Shown here piece after piece: positions 34,237 to 42,511 of a stretch of DNA of 64,000 nucleotides. Position 1 is the first letter of the stretch; each line of letters opens with the position of its first letter. Location: NCBI RefSeq assembly GCF_001303895.1, contig NZ_LJSD01000001.1:356223-420222 (forward strand), in the 5' to 3' direction. Both the position numbers and the translations under genes were made by a program. Source of the DNA: Mesorhizobium sp. 1M-11. GTDB lineage: Bacteria > Pseudomonadota > Alphaproteobacteria > Rhizobiales > Rhizobiaceae. The notes under the pieces are model-generated. The model was not told where the DNA came from. It made no database searches and saw nothing but the letters and a program-made list of their open reading frames with translations.

Positions 34237-35565
34237 TTAATCGATCGCTCTCAAAACCTCGCGCACGTGGTCGATCAGCTCGTTGATCTGGCCCTTGGTG
34301 ATGATGAGCGGCGGCGACAGTGCGATGATGTCGCCGGTGGTACGGATGAGCGCACCGCGCTCGAAGGCCTTCACGAAAGCCGAGAAGGCACGCTTGGTCG
34401 GCTGGCCGGCAATCGGCGCAAGTTCGATCGCGCCGATCAGGCCGATGTTGCGAATGTCGATGACATTCGGCTCGCCCTTCAGCGAATGCAGCGCGTCTTC
34501 CCAATAGGGTGCAAGTTCTTCGCCGCGGGTCAGCAGGCCCTCTTCCTTGTAGGTGTCCAGCGTGCCGAGCGCGGCAGCGCAGGCGATCGGATTGCCCGAA
34601 TAGGTATAACCGTGGAAGAACTCGATCATGTGGTCGGGGCCGTTCATGAACGTGTCGTGGATTTCCTTGGTCACGAACACCGCGCCCATCGGGACGACGC
34701 CGTTGGATACGCCCTTCGCGGTGGTGATGATGTCGGGCGTGACGCCGAAATAGTCAGCGGCGAACGGTGCGCCAAGACGACCGAAACCGGTGATGACCTC
34801 ATCGAAGATCAGCAGGATGCCGTGCTTGGTGCAGATCTCGCGCAGGCGCTGCAGGTAGCCCTTCGGCGGCAGGATGACACCGGTGGAGCCGGCGACCGGC
34901 TCGACGATGACGGCGGCGATGGTCGAGGCATCATGCAGCGTGACGATACGCTCCAGCTCATCGGCGAGCTCCGCGCCATGTTCCGGCACACCCTTGGTGA
35001 AGGCGTTCTTTTCCGGCAGATGGGTATGCGGCATATGATCGACGCCGGTCAGCAGCGTGCCGAACATCTTGCGGTTGCTGACGATGCCGCCAACCGAAAT
35101 GCCGCCGAAATTGACGCCGTGATAGCCGCGCTCGCGGCCGATCAGGCGGAAGCGCGAGCCGTTGCCCTTGGCGCGGTGATAGGCGATCGCCATCTTGAGC
35201 GCGGTGTCGACCGATTCCGAACCGGAATTGGTGAAGAAGACGTGGTCCATGCCCTTCGGGGCGATGTCGACCAGGCGGTTGGCCAGTTCGAACACGATCG
35301 GATGGCCCATCTGAAAGGCCGGGGCGTAGTCGAGTTCCGCCGCCTGCTGCTGGATCGCCTCGGTGATCTTCGGGCGGCAGTGGCCGGCATTCACGCACCA
35401 CAGGCCGGCGGTGCCATCGAGGATCTTACGGCCGTCGGAGGCCGTGTAGTGCATGTCCTTGGCGCTGACCAACATACGGGGCGCCTGCTTGAACTGCCGG
35501 TTCGCCGTAAACGGCATCCAGAATGCACTGAGATCGTTCGGCGTTACCTTGAGCCGATTGGACAT
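34237..35565 (-). CDS. Omega-amino acid:pyruvate aminotransferase (class III)
   Basis: 442 residues of class III PLP aminotransferases. Lys284 in TTAKGVSNG is the PLP lysine and Asp255 in IFDEVITGFGR contacts the pyridine nitrogen. The N-terminal FWMPFTANRQFK and the SGSESVDTALKMA segment match Pseudomonas beta-alanine:pyruvate aminotransferase along the length. It would convert beta-alanine (or 3-aminoisobutyrate) to malonate (or methylmalonate) semialdehyde, completing the pathway. First gene of the operon; the start ATG 35565 follows AAGGA. A RutR-like box lies 80 bp upstream. Confidence 0.92.
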   Translation of the reverse strand: MSNRLKVTPNDLSAFWMPFTANRQFKQAPRMLVSAKDMHYTASDGRKILDGTAGLWCVNAGHCRPKITEAIQQQAAELDYAPAFQMGHPIVFELANRLVDIAPKGMDHVFFTNSGSESVDTALKMAIAYHRAKGNGSRFRLIGRERGYHGVNFGGISVGGIVSNRKMFGTLLTGVDHMPHTHLPEKNAFTKGVPEHGAELADELERIVTLHDASTIAAVIVEPVAGSTGVILPPKGYLQRLREICTKHGILLIFDEVITGFGRLGAPFAADYFGVTPDIITTAKGVSNGVVPMGAVFVTKEIHDTFMNGPDHMIEFFHGYTYSGNPIACAAALGTLDTYKEEGLLTRGEELAPYWEDALHSLKGEPNVIDIRNIGLIGAIELAPIAGQPTKRAFSAFVKAFERGALIRTTGDIIALSPPLIITKGQINELIDHVREVLRAID

Positions 35566-35644
35566 GACCAAGCTTTCCTTTCACTGCTTCGTTTCGGTGC
35601 GGCCAACGCTTGGTCTTCGGCGCGTTTTCATGCTACGCAAATTT

Positions 35645-35660
35645 TTGACCGGATGGACAA
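35645..35660. promoter_or_regulatory. RutR-box-like site before the aminotransferase operon
   Basis: TTGACCGGATGGACAA matches the E. coli RutR consensus TTGACCAnnTGGTCAA at 12 of 14 specified bases and keeps the dyad. It lies in the 240-bp gap between the pyrimidine operon and the divergent RutR-family gene. Confidence 0.68.
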
Positions 35661-35742
35661 ACGTTAGCACCGCCATGGTGACGGTCAAGGGATTACTAGC
35701 GGAAATGCCGCATTCGAAGCGCGCTCCACAGCTCAGCAAAAA

Positions 35743-35764
35743 CTGGTCCAGACAATTGGTCCAG
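35743..35764. promoter_or_regulatory. Second dyad/direct-repeat site before the rutR-like gene
   Basis: A 22-bp stretch begins CTGGTCC and ends TTGGTCCAG. Its outer arms CTGG and CCAG are inverted, while GGTCCAG is directly repeated 15 bp apart. It lies 42 bp before the regulator start, where an autoregulatory TetR-family operator is expected. The half-site TGGTC is shared with the RutR box. Confidence 0.5.
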
Positions 35765-35805
35765 AATGCCTTGAATGCCTTGTCTTGCAAAGGTCTTCCC
35801 ACGAC

Positions 35806-36444
35806 ATGAACGCCCCTGCCCCGCGCCGTACCCGTATACAGCAGGAAAAGCGCGAGCTGATCCTGGAGGCGGCACTCGAAGTCTTCTCCATGCATGGCTT
35901 CCGCGGCTCGACGATCGACCAGATCGCAGAGGCAGCGGGCATGTCGAAGCCGAACCTGCTCTATTATTTCCGCCGCAAGGAGGAAATCCACGAGACGCTG
36001 ATCCAGCGCCTGCTCGACACCTGGCTGGCACCGCTGCGCGAACTCGACGATGTCGGCGATCCGCTGACGGAACTGCGCAGCTACATCCGTCGCAAGCTGG
36101 AGATGGCGCGGGACTATCCCCGCGAGAGCCGGCTGTTTGCCAACGAGATCCTGCAAGGCGCACCTCGCATCATGCCCCTGCTGGAAGGCGAGTTGAAAAG
36201 TCTCGTCGAGGAGAAGGTCGCCATCATCAAGGACTGGATGCGCGCCGGCAAGATCGTTCGCACCGACCCCTGGCATCTGATCTTCTCGATCTGGGCTACG
36301 ACGCAGCACTACGCCGATTTCGACGTACAGGTGCGCGCCGTACTCGGCCCCGACCTTGGTGGCGAAGGCCGCTTCGAAGATGCCGCCCGCTTCCTGGAGC
36401 AGCTTTTCCTGGACGGGTTGAAGCCAAAAGCCAGCCCGAACTGA
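35806..36444 (+). CDS. rutR: RutR-family TetR regulator of pyrimidine genes
   Basis: 212 residues that resemble E. coli RutR end to end. The DNA-binding part includes HGFRGSTIDQIAEAAGMSKP and NLLYYFRRKEEIH. The ligand domain keeps DTWLAPLREL, IRRKLEMARDYPRESRLFANEIL and the WHLIFSIWATTQHYADF segment that lines the uracil pocket region in RutR. RutR binds uracil and thymine and releases DNA. It is divergent from the pyrimidine operon with two candidate operators between, and another box precedes preT. The symbol is by similarity; ATG 35806 is preferred over TTG 35785. Confidence 0.88.
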   Translation: MNAPAPRRTRIQQEKRELILEAALEVFSMHGFRGSTIDQIAEAAGMSKPNLLYYFRRKEEIHETLIQRLLDTWLAPLRELDDVGDPLTELRSYIRRKLEMARDYPRESRLFANEILQGAPRIMPLLEGELKSLVEEKVAIIKDWMRAGKIVRTDPWHLIFSIWATTQHYADFDVQVRAVLGPDLGGEGRFEDAARFLEQLFLDGLKPKASPN

Positions 36445-36558
36445 CAGCAATCGTCGGCTTTGGTGCTCGCCTTCTCGTGAAGTGGAAATCGCCCCCCCAC
36501 CGTTGATTTTGTCGGCAATCGTGCGAACTAATGCATGCGGGGGCATGGAGGACACTGC

Positions 36559-37908
36559 ATGGAACAAGCAGCCACCGCTGGTGATGCCCAACTGATCATT
36601 GCCGCACTGGCCGGCATCGCCGCGATCGTCCTCCTGATAAGTTGGCTGAAGCTCCATCCTTTCCTGTCCCTGTCGATCGGCGCGCTCGGCGTAGGTCTCG
36701 CTGCCAACCTTGGTGCTGCCGCCTCCGTCGCTTCGTTCACCAAGGGGTTCGGTACGACCATGGCCGGAGTCGGCCTCCTGATGGGACTGGGGGCGATGTT
36801 CGGCAAGCTGCTGGCCGATTCCGGCGGCGCCGACCGTATCGTCGACACCCTGGTGGGGCGATCCAAGCCCGAAATGTTACCTTGGACCATGGGGCTGGTC
36901 GGCGCCATCATCGGCCTGCCGATGTTCTTCGAAATAGGCCTCGTACTGTTGATGCCGGTGATCCTCCTGGTGAGCCAGCGATCAGGCCAATCGATCGTCA
37001 AGATCGCGATTCCGACGCTCGCCGGCCTTTCCGCCATGCATGGCCTGGTACCTCCGCATCCCGGGCCGCTCGTCGCCGTCAGCACGCTTGGCGCAAATCT
37101 CGGCCTGACCCTTGGCCTTGGTGTGCTTATCGCCATCCCGACTGTGATCATCAGCGGCCCCATCTTCGCCACCATCGCCGATCGCTGGGTCAATGTGCCG
37201 ACGCCTGAATTGTTCGGACAGGCAGGCGAAAGCCCTCACAATGCAGCCGCGCATCCGAGTTTTGCCACGGCGGTCACCGCGATTCTGCTTCCGGTCGTGC
37301 TGATGCTCGCCCGCGCGATATCGGAAGTCGTTGCACCCGACTCGAGCGCCCTGCTTCCATCCACCCTGCATGTTCTGGGTGAGCCGTTGATCGCGCTCGG
37401 TATTGCCGTGATTGCCGGCGCCCTGATGTTCAGGATGCCCAAGGCAGCCGTGGCTCACAGTCTCGAAAGCTCACTCGGCCCGATTGCAGGCATCCTGCTC
37501 GTGGTTGGCGCCGGCGGTGGCTTCAAGCAGGTTCTGGTCGATACCGGCATCGGCGCAGTGATTGCCAACGGCATTACCGACAGCGGCTTGCCGGTGATGT
37601 TCCTGGCCTGGTTCGTCGCCGTGCTTGTGCGCGTTGCCACCGGCTCGGCGACGGTTGCAACGGTGACCGCGGCCGGCATTCTGGCCCCGGTCGCGGCCGG
37701 CCTGCCTCCCGCGCAGGGCGCGCTGATGGTTCTGGCCATCGGCTCAGGCTCGCTCTTCCTCTCGCACCTCAACGACGCCGGCTTCTGGCTGGTCAAAGGC
37801 TACCTCAACATGGACATCGGCCAGACGCTGAAGACCTGGACGATGATGGAGTGCATCATTTCAGTCTGCGGCCTCATCGGCGTCCTGATCCTCGGAGCTT
37901 TCCTGTGA
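36559..37908 (+). CDS. gntP: GntP family gluconate/hydroxy-acid permease
   Basis: 449 residues with about 12-14 hydrophobic helices and GntP family hallmarks: LGAMFGKLLADSGGADRI, GLPMFFEIGLVLLMPV, GLSAMHGLVPPHPGPLVA and SGSLFLSHLNDAGFWLVK. Members take up gluconate and related sugar acids with protons. The start ATG 36559 follows GGAGG. The stop overlaps the gluconokinase start (GTGA), so uptake and phosphorylation are coupled. No GntR-type regulator lies alongside. Confidence 0.93.
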   Translation: MEQAATAGDAQLIIAALAGIAAIVLLISWLKLHPFLSLSIGALGVGLAANLGAAASVASFTKGFGTTMAGVGLLMGLGAMFGKLLADSGGADRIVDTLVGRSKPEMLPWTMGLVGAIIGLPMFFEIGLVLLMPVILLVSQRSGQSIVKIAIPTLAGLSAMHGLVPPHPGPLVAVSTLGANLGLTLGLGVLIAIPTVIISGPIFATIADRWVNVPTPELFGQAGESPHNAAAHPSFATAVTAILLPVVLMLARAISEVVAPDSSALLPSTLHVLGEPLIALGIAVIAGALMFRMPKAAVAHSLESSLGPIAGILLVVGAGGGFKQVLVDTGIGAVIANGITDSGLPVMFLAWFVAVLVRVATGSATVATVTAAGILAPVAAGLPPAQGALMVLAIGSGSLFLSHLNDAGFWLVKGYLNMDIGQTLKTWTMMECIISVCGLIGVLILGAFL

Positions 37909-38417
37909 AGCCACTCGTCGTCATTGTCATGGGCGTATCGGGCTGCGGCAAGTCAACGATCGCCGGCCTTGTCGCGGAACGACTGCATTGGGACCTGCTA
38001 GAGGGCGATGAGCTGCACCCGAAGGCCAATGTCGAGAAGATGAGCCACGGCATCCCGCTCGACGACAACGACCGAAGACCGTGGCTGGAAGCCATATCGC
38101 GTTGGATCGACGGGCGCATCCAGTCCGGGCGTCCTGCGCTCGTCACCTGCTCGTCGCTCAAGCGCTCGTACCGAAATATCCTGCGCGGCGAGAGTGAGAA
38201 AGGTGTCGTTGCCTTTGCCCATCTTTCCGGTTCGCGTGAACTGCTCATGGAACGCATGAAGGCCCGCAAGGGCCATTTCATGCCACCGAGCCTGCTCGAT
38301 TCACAGCTCGCGACGCTGGAGCCTCTGCAGCCGGACGAGACAGGCATCGTCATCGACATCGGCGAGATCCCCACCGAAGAAGCGGATCAGGTCATCGACC
38401 GTTTCCACCTTGCCTGA
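37905..38417 (+). CDS. gntK: Gluconokinase
   Basis: 170 residues, the size of thermoresistant-type gluconokinases. The P-loop GVSGCGKST lies at 10-18, then EGDELHPKANVEKMSHGIPLDDNDRRPWL is the family signature for gluconate binding, and CSSLKRSYRNILRG follows. It phosphorylates D-gluconate to 6-phosphogluconate for the Entner-Doudoroff or pentose phosphate route. The start is GTG 37905, overlapping the permease stop by 4 bp. Confidence 0.95.
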   Translation: MKPLVVIVMGVSGCGKSTIAGLVAERLHWDLLEGDELHPKANVEKMSHGIPLDDNDRRPWLEAISRWIDGRIQSGRPALVTCSSLKRSYRNILRGESEKGVVAFAHLSGSRELLMERMKARKGHFMPPSLLDSQLATLEPLQPDETGIVIDIGEIPTEEADQVIDRFHLA

Positions 38418-38488
38418 GAAAGCGCGCCTCGTGCCTTGAACCCAATCAGATCGCGTGCAGAATTAGTGATCACGCATAGGGGGAAACG

Positions 38489-39187
38489 ATGCGCTTAAGA
38501 CTGCTTTTTGCCGGCCTGACCGTTGTCTCTTCCTTGTCTGCGCCGGCTTTCGCCGCCGGCACAAAGGTTCCGGCTTCTGCTCAAGGTGTGTGGGCTGAAG
38601 CCGGCAAATGCAGCGGCACCACCGTCACCTTCACCGCAGGCACGCTTCAATACAAAGGGCAGAAAGCCCAGGCTGTCTTTTTCGCGCCGAAGGAAAGCCC
38701 GCGTGGTTACGGCGCGATCCACTACAAGCAGGAAGGCAATGTCGATAACTTCGAATATGCCGACGACAAGGATCAGATGCTCTACAACCCGGAAGGGTTC
38801 GGCATGGGCAAGTCGGTGCTCTACAAGCGTTGTGCCGGTGCAGCGGCGTCCAGCGGAAGCGCCACAGCCGGACAGGCTGAGAACCGGTGCGGCTGGCTGG
38901 CCAATCCGACACCCGGCAACTGGTGGCTAGTCGACAAGGACAAAACCTGGGTGCTCGCCTCGCAAGGCGACGCCGAAGGAGCCGGATCCGCCGGCATGGA
39001 CAAACTGCCGGAATTCGATCCCAAGCAATATGTCAATTCCAACGGCAATTACGGCTATGGCTGCGCCTGCCTGAAGCTGGTCACCGACCCGGCGACCAAG
39101 ACGGTGAAGAGCATAGCGGGCGGCAAGATCCTGCCGCTGGCCACCTGCAAGAAGGACAAGAGCCTGCCGCCAGAAAGCAAGCTGTAG
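38489..39187 (+). CDS. Secreted DUF4087-like protein
   Basis: 232 residues with a signal peptide (ending APAFA, about residue 22). The C-terminal half (from about residue 130) reads NRCGWLANPTPGNWWLVDKD, then QYVNSNGNYGYGCACLK, which fits the DUF4087 family of short cysteine-containing periplasmic proteins. The N-terminal half (30-115) is a separate domain with the segment GVWAEAGKCSGTTVTF. Function unknown. It starts after a 71-bp gap from gntK with a GGGGGAAA site, and its end is 3 bp from the convergent DoxX gene. Confidence 0.75.
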   Translation: MRLRLLFAGLTVVSSLSAPAFAAGTKVPASAQGVWAEAGKCSGTTVTFTAGTLQYKGQKAQAVFFAPKESPRGYGAIHYKQEGNVDNFEYADDKDQMLYNPEGFGMGKSVLYKRCAGAAASSGSATAGQAENRCGWLANPTPGNWWLVDKDKTWVLASQGDAEGAGSAGMDKLPEFDPKQYVNSNGNYGYGCACLKLVTDPATKTVKSIAGGKILPLATCKKDKSLPPESKL

Positions 39188-39190
39188 GCG

Positions 39191-39553
39191 TCAACCCGCG
39201 TCGGCAATGACCAGCAGGAGACCGCCGGCAAGCGTGATATTGACCAGGGTGAGGTAAAGGTGCGGGTCCCGTTCCTTCCCCTGGAACAGAAACAGATTGT
39301 GGTAGAGCGCGGTCGCCAGCACCAGAAAGACGATCAGCGCCAGCGCCGCCGGAACGACCCAGAAACCCAGGATGAGTAGCAGGCCACCGATCAGCTGAAC
39401 CGCGAAACCGGCAGCCATTACGGGCGCCGGCAGCAGCCACCCGTAATTGGTGGCACCGGATCTGCGTTCGTTGAAATGGGCAAAATTGCGGATGCCCGCG
39501 ATCAGGAAGAACCCGCCGAAAATACAGCGTCCGATCAGCATCAAGATTTCCAT
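39191..39553 (-). CDS. DoxX family membrane protein (second of pair)
   Basis: 120 residues with four hydrophobic helices and the DoxX start MEILMLIGRCIFGGFFLIAG, then IRNFAHF and a long ALYHNLFLF segment. DoxX proteins are small inner-membrane proteins; some act with thiol or superoxide systems. It is a paralogue of the gene just upstream (39629-40018), and both follow an AhpD-like gene and an Rrf2 regulator on the same strand, which suggests a redox-stress operon. Confidence 0.82.
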   Translation of the reverse strand: MEILMLIGRCIFGGFFLIAGIRNFAHFNERRSGATNYGWLLPAPVMAAGFAVQLIGGLLLILGFWVVPAALALIVFLVLATALYHNLFLFQGKERDPHLYLTLVNITLAGGLLLVIADAG

Positions 39554-39628
39554 GCCATCAATCCCCCCGGCATTCGAAGCGGCATTGTGTGTAGCGCCTG
39601 AACCTTGAAGCGGTCTCTCGGCAAACGG

Positions 39629-40018
39629 TCAAGCCTGCAGCGAATTCGCAATCAGCGTCAGGATGGCGCCGGCCAGCGCGACATTGCCGACGAAGCCGTT
39701 GATCTTCGCAACGCGGTCCGGGCCCTGCTGGTAATCCCAGAAATTGTGGAACATCGGCGTCGCCACGATCAGGAACAGAAGCAGCAGCGCCGCTGAAGCT
39801 GCGGTGCAGACACCCGCGATCAGCAGCACCCCGGCAATGGCCTGTACGACGATGCCGGCCCAAAGCACTAGCGCCGCTTGCGGCACGCCGCGCCCGCTCA
39901 TCAGCTGCGCCGCAAATGTCCGGTTCTGGATATTGCGCAGCCCTGCGAAAATGAAGGCACCGCCCAGCAAAAGTCGACCGACAAACAGAATCTCTTTATG
40001 AAAATCGACAAGCATCAT
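39629..40018 (-). CDS. DoxX family membrane protein (first of pair)
   Basis: 129 residues, four predicted helices: MLVDFHKEILFVGRLLLGGAF, IFAGLRNIQNRTFAAQL, IVVQAIAGVLLIAG and FLIVATPMFHNFWDY. It is a DoxX-family membrane protein similar in layout to its downstream neighbour. Two adjacent ATG codons (40018, 40015) are possible; GGGGA lies 6 bp before the first. It sits 62 bp after the AhpD-like gene in a probable Rrf2-controlled unit. Confidence 0.82.
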   Translation of the reverse strand: MMLVDFHKEILFVGRLLLGGAFIFAGLRNIQNRTFAAQLMSGRGVPQAALVLWAGIVVQAIAGVLLIAGVCTAASAALLLLFLIVATPMFHNFWDYQQGPDRVAKINGFVGNVALAGAILTLIANSLQA

Positions 40019-40080
40019 CTTGATCCCCAAAAGAAAACAGGGCGCGACCAACGCACCCTGCTCAATCTACGATTTTGATA

Positions 40081-40539
40081 TTATGCGGCCTTGGCGGTCG
40101 GCATTGGATGAACGGCGTGGAACGTCACGCACAACCGGTTCCAGGTGTTGATCATGGCAACCGCGACGGTCAGCTTCACCAACTCCTCCTTCGAGAAATG
40201 CTGGAGTCCTTCCTGGTAGAGCTCATCCGGCACGCCGGCAGCGGCGATCCTGGTCACCGTCTCCACCCATTTGAACGCCATGCGCTCGCGTTCGGTGAAC
40301 AGCGGCGATTCCTTCCAGGCGGCAACAAGGTAGAGACGCTGTTCACTCTCGCCATCCTCGCGAGCCTCGCGGCTGTGCATTTCCACGCAATACGAGCAGC
40401 CGTTGATCTGCGAAGCACGCAGCTTGATGAGGTGCAGAAGCCCTTTGTCGAGCCCGCTTTCCTCCACCGCCCTGTTCAAGCTGACGACGTACTTCATCAA
40501 CTGCGGCGACTCGGCGAAGAAATCTAACCTGGGTTGCAT
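40081..40539 (-). CDS. AhpD-like alkylhydroperoxidase (CMD family)
   Basis: 152 residues of the carboxymuconolactone decarboxylase family. The peroxidase-type CxxC motif is intact in INGCSYCVEMHSREA, with the helical bundle around it (LIKLRASQ; ERMAFKWVETVT). Members with C-x-x-C-x-x-x-H reduce peroxides or transfer electrons to AhpC. It lies 27 bp after an Rrf2 regulator and before two DoxX genes, so a peroxide or thiol-stress role is likely. Confidence 0.9.
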   Translation of the reverse strand: MQPRLDFFAESPQLMKYVVSLNRAVEESGLDKGLLHLIKLRASQINGCSYCVEMHSREAREDGESEQRLYLVAAWKESPLFTERERMAFKWVETVTRIAAAGVPDELYQEGLQHFSKEELVKLTVAVAMINTWNRLCVTFHAVHPMPTAKAA

Positions 40540-40566
40540 GGTCGGTCCTTTCCTGGATTTACCGTT

Positions 40567-41079
40567 TTACTGTTTGGAAGCGGATTTCTGTGGCCGCGCG
40601 TGGTGCGCGGCAAACGCGCAACTGGCCTGAACGACGCGCGGGTCGGCGTCAGCCATGAATTCAGTAATGATGTCGGACAGCTTCTCGGCAGCGAGTGCCG
40701 TGCGGTAGGCACGCTCGGCACGCAGCATGGCGGCATTGATGCCACAAGGCTGCACATAGGCTGAGGCGTCGATCCTGGCAGGACCGTTGCGGCGGATCTC
40801 GCCGCAACGAAACGCTGGACGCGGGCCTTCGACAGCCAGCACGATGTCGAGCAGCGAGATCTTCTCCGGCACACGTGCCAACCGATATCCGCCGGTCGGA
40901 CCGGGTACGGACTCAAGGATACGGGCGGCCGTCAACGCCTGCAGATGCTTCAACAGATAGCTGGAGGACAGGCCAAACGCTTCTGCCAGCGCCGAGGCAG
41001 GCATGGTCGCGTCACCCTCCAGCGCAGCGAGCATGGCTGCGGAATGGATTGCCGCTTCGACGCCTTCGCTCAGCTTCAT
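40567..41079 (-). CDS. Rrf2 family transcriptional regulator
   Basis: 170 residues. The N-terminal winged helix is of the Rrf2 type (MPASALAEAFGLSSSYLLKHLQAL; PTGGYRLARVPEKISLLDIV). Three cysteines are present at 92, 112 and 154. Their spacing does not match the close triplet of Fe-S regulators IscR/NsrR (92-98-104 in IscR), so a 2Fe-2S cluster of that kind is doubtful; a thiol switch is possible. A tandem 16-bp repeat lies 20 bp upstream of the start. It heads the AhpD-like/DoxX/DoxX set. Confidence 0.92.
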   Translation of the reverse strand: MKLSEGVEAAIHSAAMLAALEGDATMPASALAEAFGLSSSYLLKHLQALTAARILESVPGPTGGYRLARVPEKISLLDIVLAVEGPRPAFRCGEIRRNGPARIDASAYVQPCGINAAMLRAERAYRTALAAEKLSDIITEFMADADPRVVQASCAFAAHHARPQKSASKQ

Positions 41080-41098
41080 GGTTGCCTTCCCTTAATAA

Positions 41099-41130
41099 TG
41101 GATATTTTTTATCGTGGATATTTATTATCG
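41099..41130. promoter_or_regulatory. Tandem 16-bp operator repeat upstream of the Rrf2 gene
   Basis: TGGATATTTTTTATCG (41099-41114) and TGGATATTTATTATCG (41115-41130) abut exactly and differ at one base. Each contains a GATA-N5-TATC dyad. Their placement 20 bp before the rrf2 start suggests autoregulation by two side-by-side dimers. Confidence 0.72.
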
Positions 41131-41144
41131 TCAATAAGAAGGCA

Positions 41145-41176
41145 AAAAAAGCGATGCGCCACTGCACCGCTTTTTT
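41145..41176 (-). terminator. Terminator after preA
   Basis: AAAAAAGCGATGC (41145-41157) pairs with GCACCGCTTTTTT (41164-41176), with one wobble, around a 6-nt loop. On the minus strand it is followed by a run of Ts, giving a standard intrinsic terminator 15 bp after the preA stop. Confidence 0.83.
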
Positions 41177-41191
41177 CGTTGTCCGTCAGAA

Positions 41192-42505
41192 CTATTCGGC
41201 AGCAACCTTGGCCATCGGATTGTTGGGGTGCGTCGTCCAGTTCGCGTAAACCGGCTCAACCGTCTTGCCGGTGCGCTGGTCGAGCGTGCCGGCGGCCAGC
41301 GGCACCATGGTGATGCAACCATCAACCGGGCAGACATTGACGCACAGGTTGCAGCCGACGCACTCGTCTTCCATCACCTCGAAATGGCGAACGCCTTCGA
41401 CCATCGAAGTGATCGCCTGATGCGAAGTGTCTTCGCAGGCGATGTGGCAGCGGCCGCATTTGATGCAGGCATCCTGGTCGATATGTGCCTTGGCGATGTA
41501 GTTGAGGTTGAGATACTGCCAGTCGCTCACATTGGGTGTCGCGCGCCCGATGACGTCGTCGAGCGAACGGTGGCCCTTCTCGTCCATCCAGTTTTCCAGG
41601 CCGGCGATCATTTCCTGCACGATTTTGAAGCCGTAAGTCATAGCCGCCGTGCACACCTGCACGTTGCCAGCGCCCAAGGCCAGGAATTCGGCGGCGTCGC
41701 GCCAGGTGGTGATGCCGCCGATGCCGGAGATTGGCAGGCCGTGCGTTTCCGGATCACGGGCGATCTCGGCCACCATGTTGAGCGCGATCGGCTTCACCGC
41801 CGGGCCGCAATAGCCGCCATGGCTACCCTTGCCGTCGATCGAAGGCTCCGGTGAAAAACTATCGAGGTTGACCGAGGTGATCGAATTGATGGTGTTGATC
41901 AGCGACACCGCATCGGTGCCACCGGATTTGGCAGCACGCGCCGGCTTGCGGATGTCGGTGATATTGGGCGTCAGCTTGGTAATCACCGGCATGCGCGTGT
42001 ACTGCTTGCACCAGCGCACCACCATCTCGATGTATTCCGGCACCTGGCCGACAGCCGCCCCCATGCCGCGCTCGCTCATACCGTGCGGGCAGCCGAAATT
42101 GAGCTCGATGCCGTCCGCGCCGGTTTCTTCCACCAGCGGAAGGATCGCCTTCCAGCTCTGTTCCTCACATGGAACCATGATCGAGGCGATCAGCGCGCGA
42201 TCCGGCCAGTTCTTCTTCACCTGCTTCATCTCGCGCAGGTTGGTCTGCAGGTCGCGGTCGGTGATCAGCTCGATATTGTTCAGGCCAAGCAGCCGGCGGT
42301 CAGCACCCCAGATCGCGCCGTAACGCGGCCCGTTGACATTGACCACCGGCGGGCCTTCCTCGCCCAATGTCTTCCACACCACACCGCCCCAGCCTGCCTT
42401 GAAGGCTCGCTCGACATTGTAGGCCTTGTCGGTCGGTGGCGCGGACGCCAGCCAGAACGGATTGGGTGACTTGATGCCGATAAAATTGTTGCGGATGTCC
42501 GCCAT
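41192..42505 (-). CDS. preA: Dihydropyrimidine dehydrogenase, catalytic subunit PreA
   Basis: 437 residues. An FMN-binding TIM barrel carries the pyrimidine site: Asn136-Phe-Gly-Cys139 in NFGCPHGMSERGMGAAVGQ matches Asn668 and the catalytic Cys671 of mammalian DPD. Further matches are KLTPNITDI and GGITTWRDAAEFL. The C-terminus has a two-cluster ferredoxin domain: CIKCGRCHIACED and CVGCNLCVNVCPVDGC. PreA reduces uracil or thymine to the dihydro form with electrons from PreT. It starts 6 bp after the small carrier-like gene in the preT operon. Confidence 0.97.
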   Translation of the reverse strand: MADIRNNFIGIKSPNPFWLASAPPTDKAYNVERAFKAGWGGVVWKTLGEEGPPVVNVNGPRYGAIWGADRRLLGLNNIELITDRDLQTNLREMKQVKKNWPDRALIASIMVPCEEQSWKAILPLVEETGADGIELNFGCPHGMSERGMGAAVGQVPEYIEMVVRWCKQYTRMPVITKLTPNITDIRKPARAAKSGGTDAVSLINTINSITSVNLDSFSPEPSIDGKGSHGGYCGPAVKPIALNMVAEIARDPETHGLPISGIGGITTWRDAAEFLALGAGNVQVCTAAMTYGFKIVQEMIAGLENWMDEKGHRSLDDVIGRATPNVSDWQYLNLNYIAKAHIDQDACIKCGRCHIACEDTSHQAITSMVEGVRHFEVMEDECVGCNLCVNVCPVDGCITMVPLAAGTLDQRTGKTVEPVYANWTTHPNNPMAKVAAE

Positions 42506-42511
42506 GGCTTC

